Assembly (NCBI GenBank): GCA_902774165.1
Contig: CACYHJ010000199.1
Location: forward strand, 1-5,504
Direction of reading: 5' to 3'
Source: Oscillospiraceae bacterium
GTDB lineage: Bacteria > Bacillota > Clostridia > Oscillospirales > Acutalibacteraceae
Length of the DNA: 5,504 bases
The position numbers and the translations under genes are program-made. Below the pieces are notes generated by a model. The model searched no databases. It worked only from the letters and a program-made list of their open reading frames with translations, and was not told the DNA's origin. Positions 4,164 to 5,504 of the stretch are shown in pieces. How positions within the stretch are numbered: the stretch's first letter is position 1; each line of letters opens with the position of its first letter.

Positions 4164-5504
4164 ATGACGCTGGGTGAAAAAATACAATATCTGCGCAAAA
4201 AAGCCGGGCTGTCGCAGCTGCAGCTGGCAGAGGCGGTGGACGTTTCAAGGCAGTCCGTTTCAAAATGGGAATCCGACGCCGCGACGCCGGATACCGATAA
4301 GATCCGCGCGCTCAGCGTCCTGTTTGACGTGAGCGCGGATTACCTGCTGTTTGACGGCGCGGAGACTCAAGCGCCGCAGAAGGAGGCGCAGCAGCCGGAG
4401 ACCGCTGACCCCGCGCCGGAGGAAGCGCATGAGGACTGCGACGCAGACCAGGCGCCGGACGGCGGCGAGGCAGAGCGGAAAGAAGATCCCGGAACAAACA
4501 TAAAAAAGAAAAAGATCGCGTTTGCCGCGTTGGTCTGTTTTGCGGCGCTCTGCGTGCTGATCGCCGGTGTGATTGCGGCGGCGCATCTGTTCGGAAAGAA
4601 CGGCGGAGGCGCAGACGGCGATTCTGCCGGGCTGACGCAGCGCGGGCGGGAAACCGAAACGCAGCCGGCTCCCGCGCAGAGCTCCGTTCCGGCGGAGAAC
4701 GTGGATTATCCCTTCGTGCTGGTGCACGGGCTCGGCGGCTGGGGCGACGGCACGGGCGTCAGCAATATTTCAAAATACTGGGGCGCCGAAACCGGAGATC
4801 TTGCGGAATATCTGCGCGGCGAGGGGTATGAGGTCCATACGCCCTCCGTCGGGCCTGTTTCCAGCGCCTGGGACCGGGCGTGCGAGCTTTACGCAATCCT
4901 GACCGGCGGAACCGTCGACTACGGCGCCGCTCATTCCGCCGCGCATCACCACGCCCGCTTCGGCAGAACCTATTCGCAGGCGTTGATCCCGGATTGGGGG
5001 CAGTCCGGGGCGCACGGCAAGATCAATCTCGTGGGCCACTCCTTCGGCGGAGCGACGGTCCGGCTGCTGGCGTCCCTTCTCGCGTACGGCGACGCGGACG
5101 AGCTTGCCGCGGGCGGCGAGATATCGCCCCTGTTTGCCGGCGGCAAAGCGGAGCTCGTCAACAGCGTCGTGACGCTCTGCGCGCCCCACAACGGGTCGTC
5201 CCTGACCTGCATCCTTGACGATCTGGGTTCGGTGGTCGGGTGTTCCGACACGACCGAGCTGATCGCCTCGCTCTGCTTCGCCGCGGACGGACTCTCCGCG
5301 CCGGTCAAGGGAGTTTATGATCTGATGCTGGACCAGTTCGGAATCGGCTCCGTGACGGGCGGGTATCGGGAAATCGTCGACGCGCTGAATACGGTGACCC
5401 GGTCGGAAAACGATCACGCGGGATATGATCTCTCGCCTGACGGCGCAGCCGCGCTGAACGGCAGGATCGCCGCATCGGAAGATATTTTATATATTTCCTA
5501 TTCT
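4164..5504 (+). CDS. Membrane-anchored XRE helix-turn-helix protein fused to a family I.5-like lipase, 3' end cut by window edge
   Basis: One open frame of 447 visible residues joins four parts. (1) Residues 3-62: a canonical XRE/Cro DNA-binding domain with recognition helix SRQSVSKWE (28-36) and the usual SADYLL ending (57-62). (2) Residues 65-113: an acidic Ala/Pro/Glu-rich linker. (3) KKKK (114-117) followed by a hydrophobic segment (about 118-140), predicting a signal anchor with the N-terminus inside. (4) A Gly/Pro-rich stalk, then from about 182 an alpha/beta-hydrolase resembling Geobacillus L1/T1 lipases: oxyanion-loop HGLGGWG (188-194), KYWG (204-207), SSAWDRAC (233-240), GGTVDYGAAH (248-257), HARFGRTY (263-270), GHSFGG with nucleophile Ser293, SPLF (321-324), LDQFG (389-393) and YDLS (421-424), where Asp422 is the likely triad Asp. 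Likely zinc ligands are Asp237, His257, His263 and Asp390. The triad His should lie beyond the edge. Expected activity is lipid-ester hydrolysis outside the membrane; regulated genes and true substrate are unknown. Its own promoter and AAGGGG site support the start. Confidence 0.9.
   Translation, partial: MTLGEKIQYLRKKAGLSQLQLAEAVDVSRQSVSKWESDAATPDTDKIRALSVLFDVSADYLLFDGAETQAPQKEAQQPETADPAPEEAHEDCDADQAPDGGEAERKEDPGTNIKKKKIAFAALVCFAALCVLIAGVIAAAHLFGKNGGGADGDSAGLTQRGRETETQPAPAQSSVPAENVDYPFVLVHGLGGWGDGTGVSNISKYWGAETGDLAEYLRGEGYEVHTPSVGPVSSAWDRACELYAILTGGTVDYGAAHSAAHHHARFGRTYSQALIPDWGQSGAHGKINLVGHSFGGATVRLLASLLAYGDADELAAGGEISPLFAGGKAELVNSVVTLCAPHNGSSLTCILDDLGSVVGCSDTTELIASLCFAADGLSAPVKGVYDLMLDQFGIGSVTGGYREIVDALNTVTRSENDHAGYDLSPDGAAALNGRIAASEDILYISYS

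Noticed and set aside
4770..5417. 215-codon open frame on the minus strand
   Set aside because: It is the shadow of the lipase domain, whose plus-strand frame carries conserved catalytic motifs along this whole stretch.

Overview
The window looks like a chromosomal housekeeping segment from a low-to-moderate AT Gram-positive anaerobe, most likely a Clostridia/Oscillospirales-type bacterium. This is inferred from GC-rich codon third positions, short AT-rich intergenic gaps, strong AAGGAG/GGAGG-type Shine-Dalgarno sites, sigma-A-like promoters, an archaeal/fungal-type aspartate-semialdehyde dehydrogenase in a bacterial lysine operon, and a Firmicutes-style XRE domain with the SRQSVSKWE helix. 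No species can be named from the sequence alone.

Layout. On the minus strand, reading from 2813 down to 1, lies a lysine/diaminopimelate operon asd-dapA-dapB. dapB runs off the left edge with only a few codons missing. asd and dapA are 6 nt apart, and the dapA ribosome binding site is embedded in the last two codons of asd. dapA and dapB are 81 nt apart, with an 11-bp hairpin in the gap. On the plus strand lie queA (2985-4010), which ends at a textbook intrinsic terminator (4045-4075), and then an independently promoted gene (4164 to the right edge) that is cut off at its 3' end.

How the genes work together. Asd makes L-aspartate 4-semialdehyde. DapA condenses it with pyruvate, and DapB reduces the product to tetrahydrodipicolinate, the precursor of diaminopimelate for peptidoglycan and of lysine. 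queA is divergent and functionally unrelated (queuosine tRNA modification). It appears to share one symmetric -10 element with the asd promoter, giving a compact bidirectional promoter.

The most unusual item is the last gene. One uninterrupted frame encodes an apparently intact XRE DNA-binding domain, an acidic linker, a single transmembrane segment, and an extracytoplasmic lipase domain that closely resembles Geobacillus/Bacillus family I.5 zinc-containing lipases, with the nucleophile and zinc ligands retained. It would be a membrane-tethered DNA-binding protein with an enzyme as its outer domain. The other points worth a second look are the shared -10 promoter, the folded asd leader, and the dapA-dapB hairpin. 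No RNA genes, mobile elements, or CRISPR arrays were seen.
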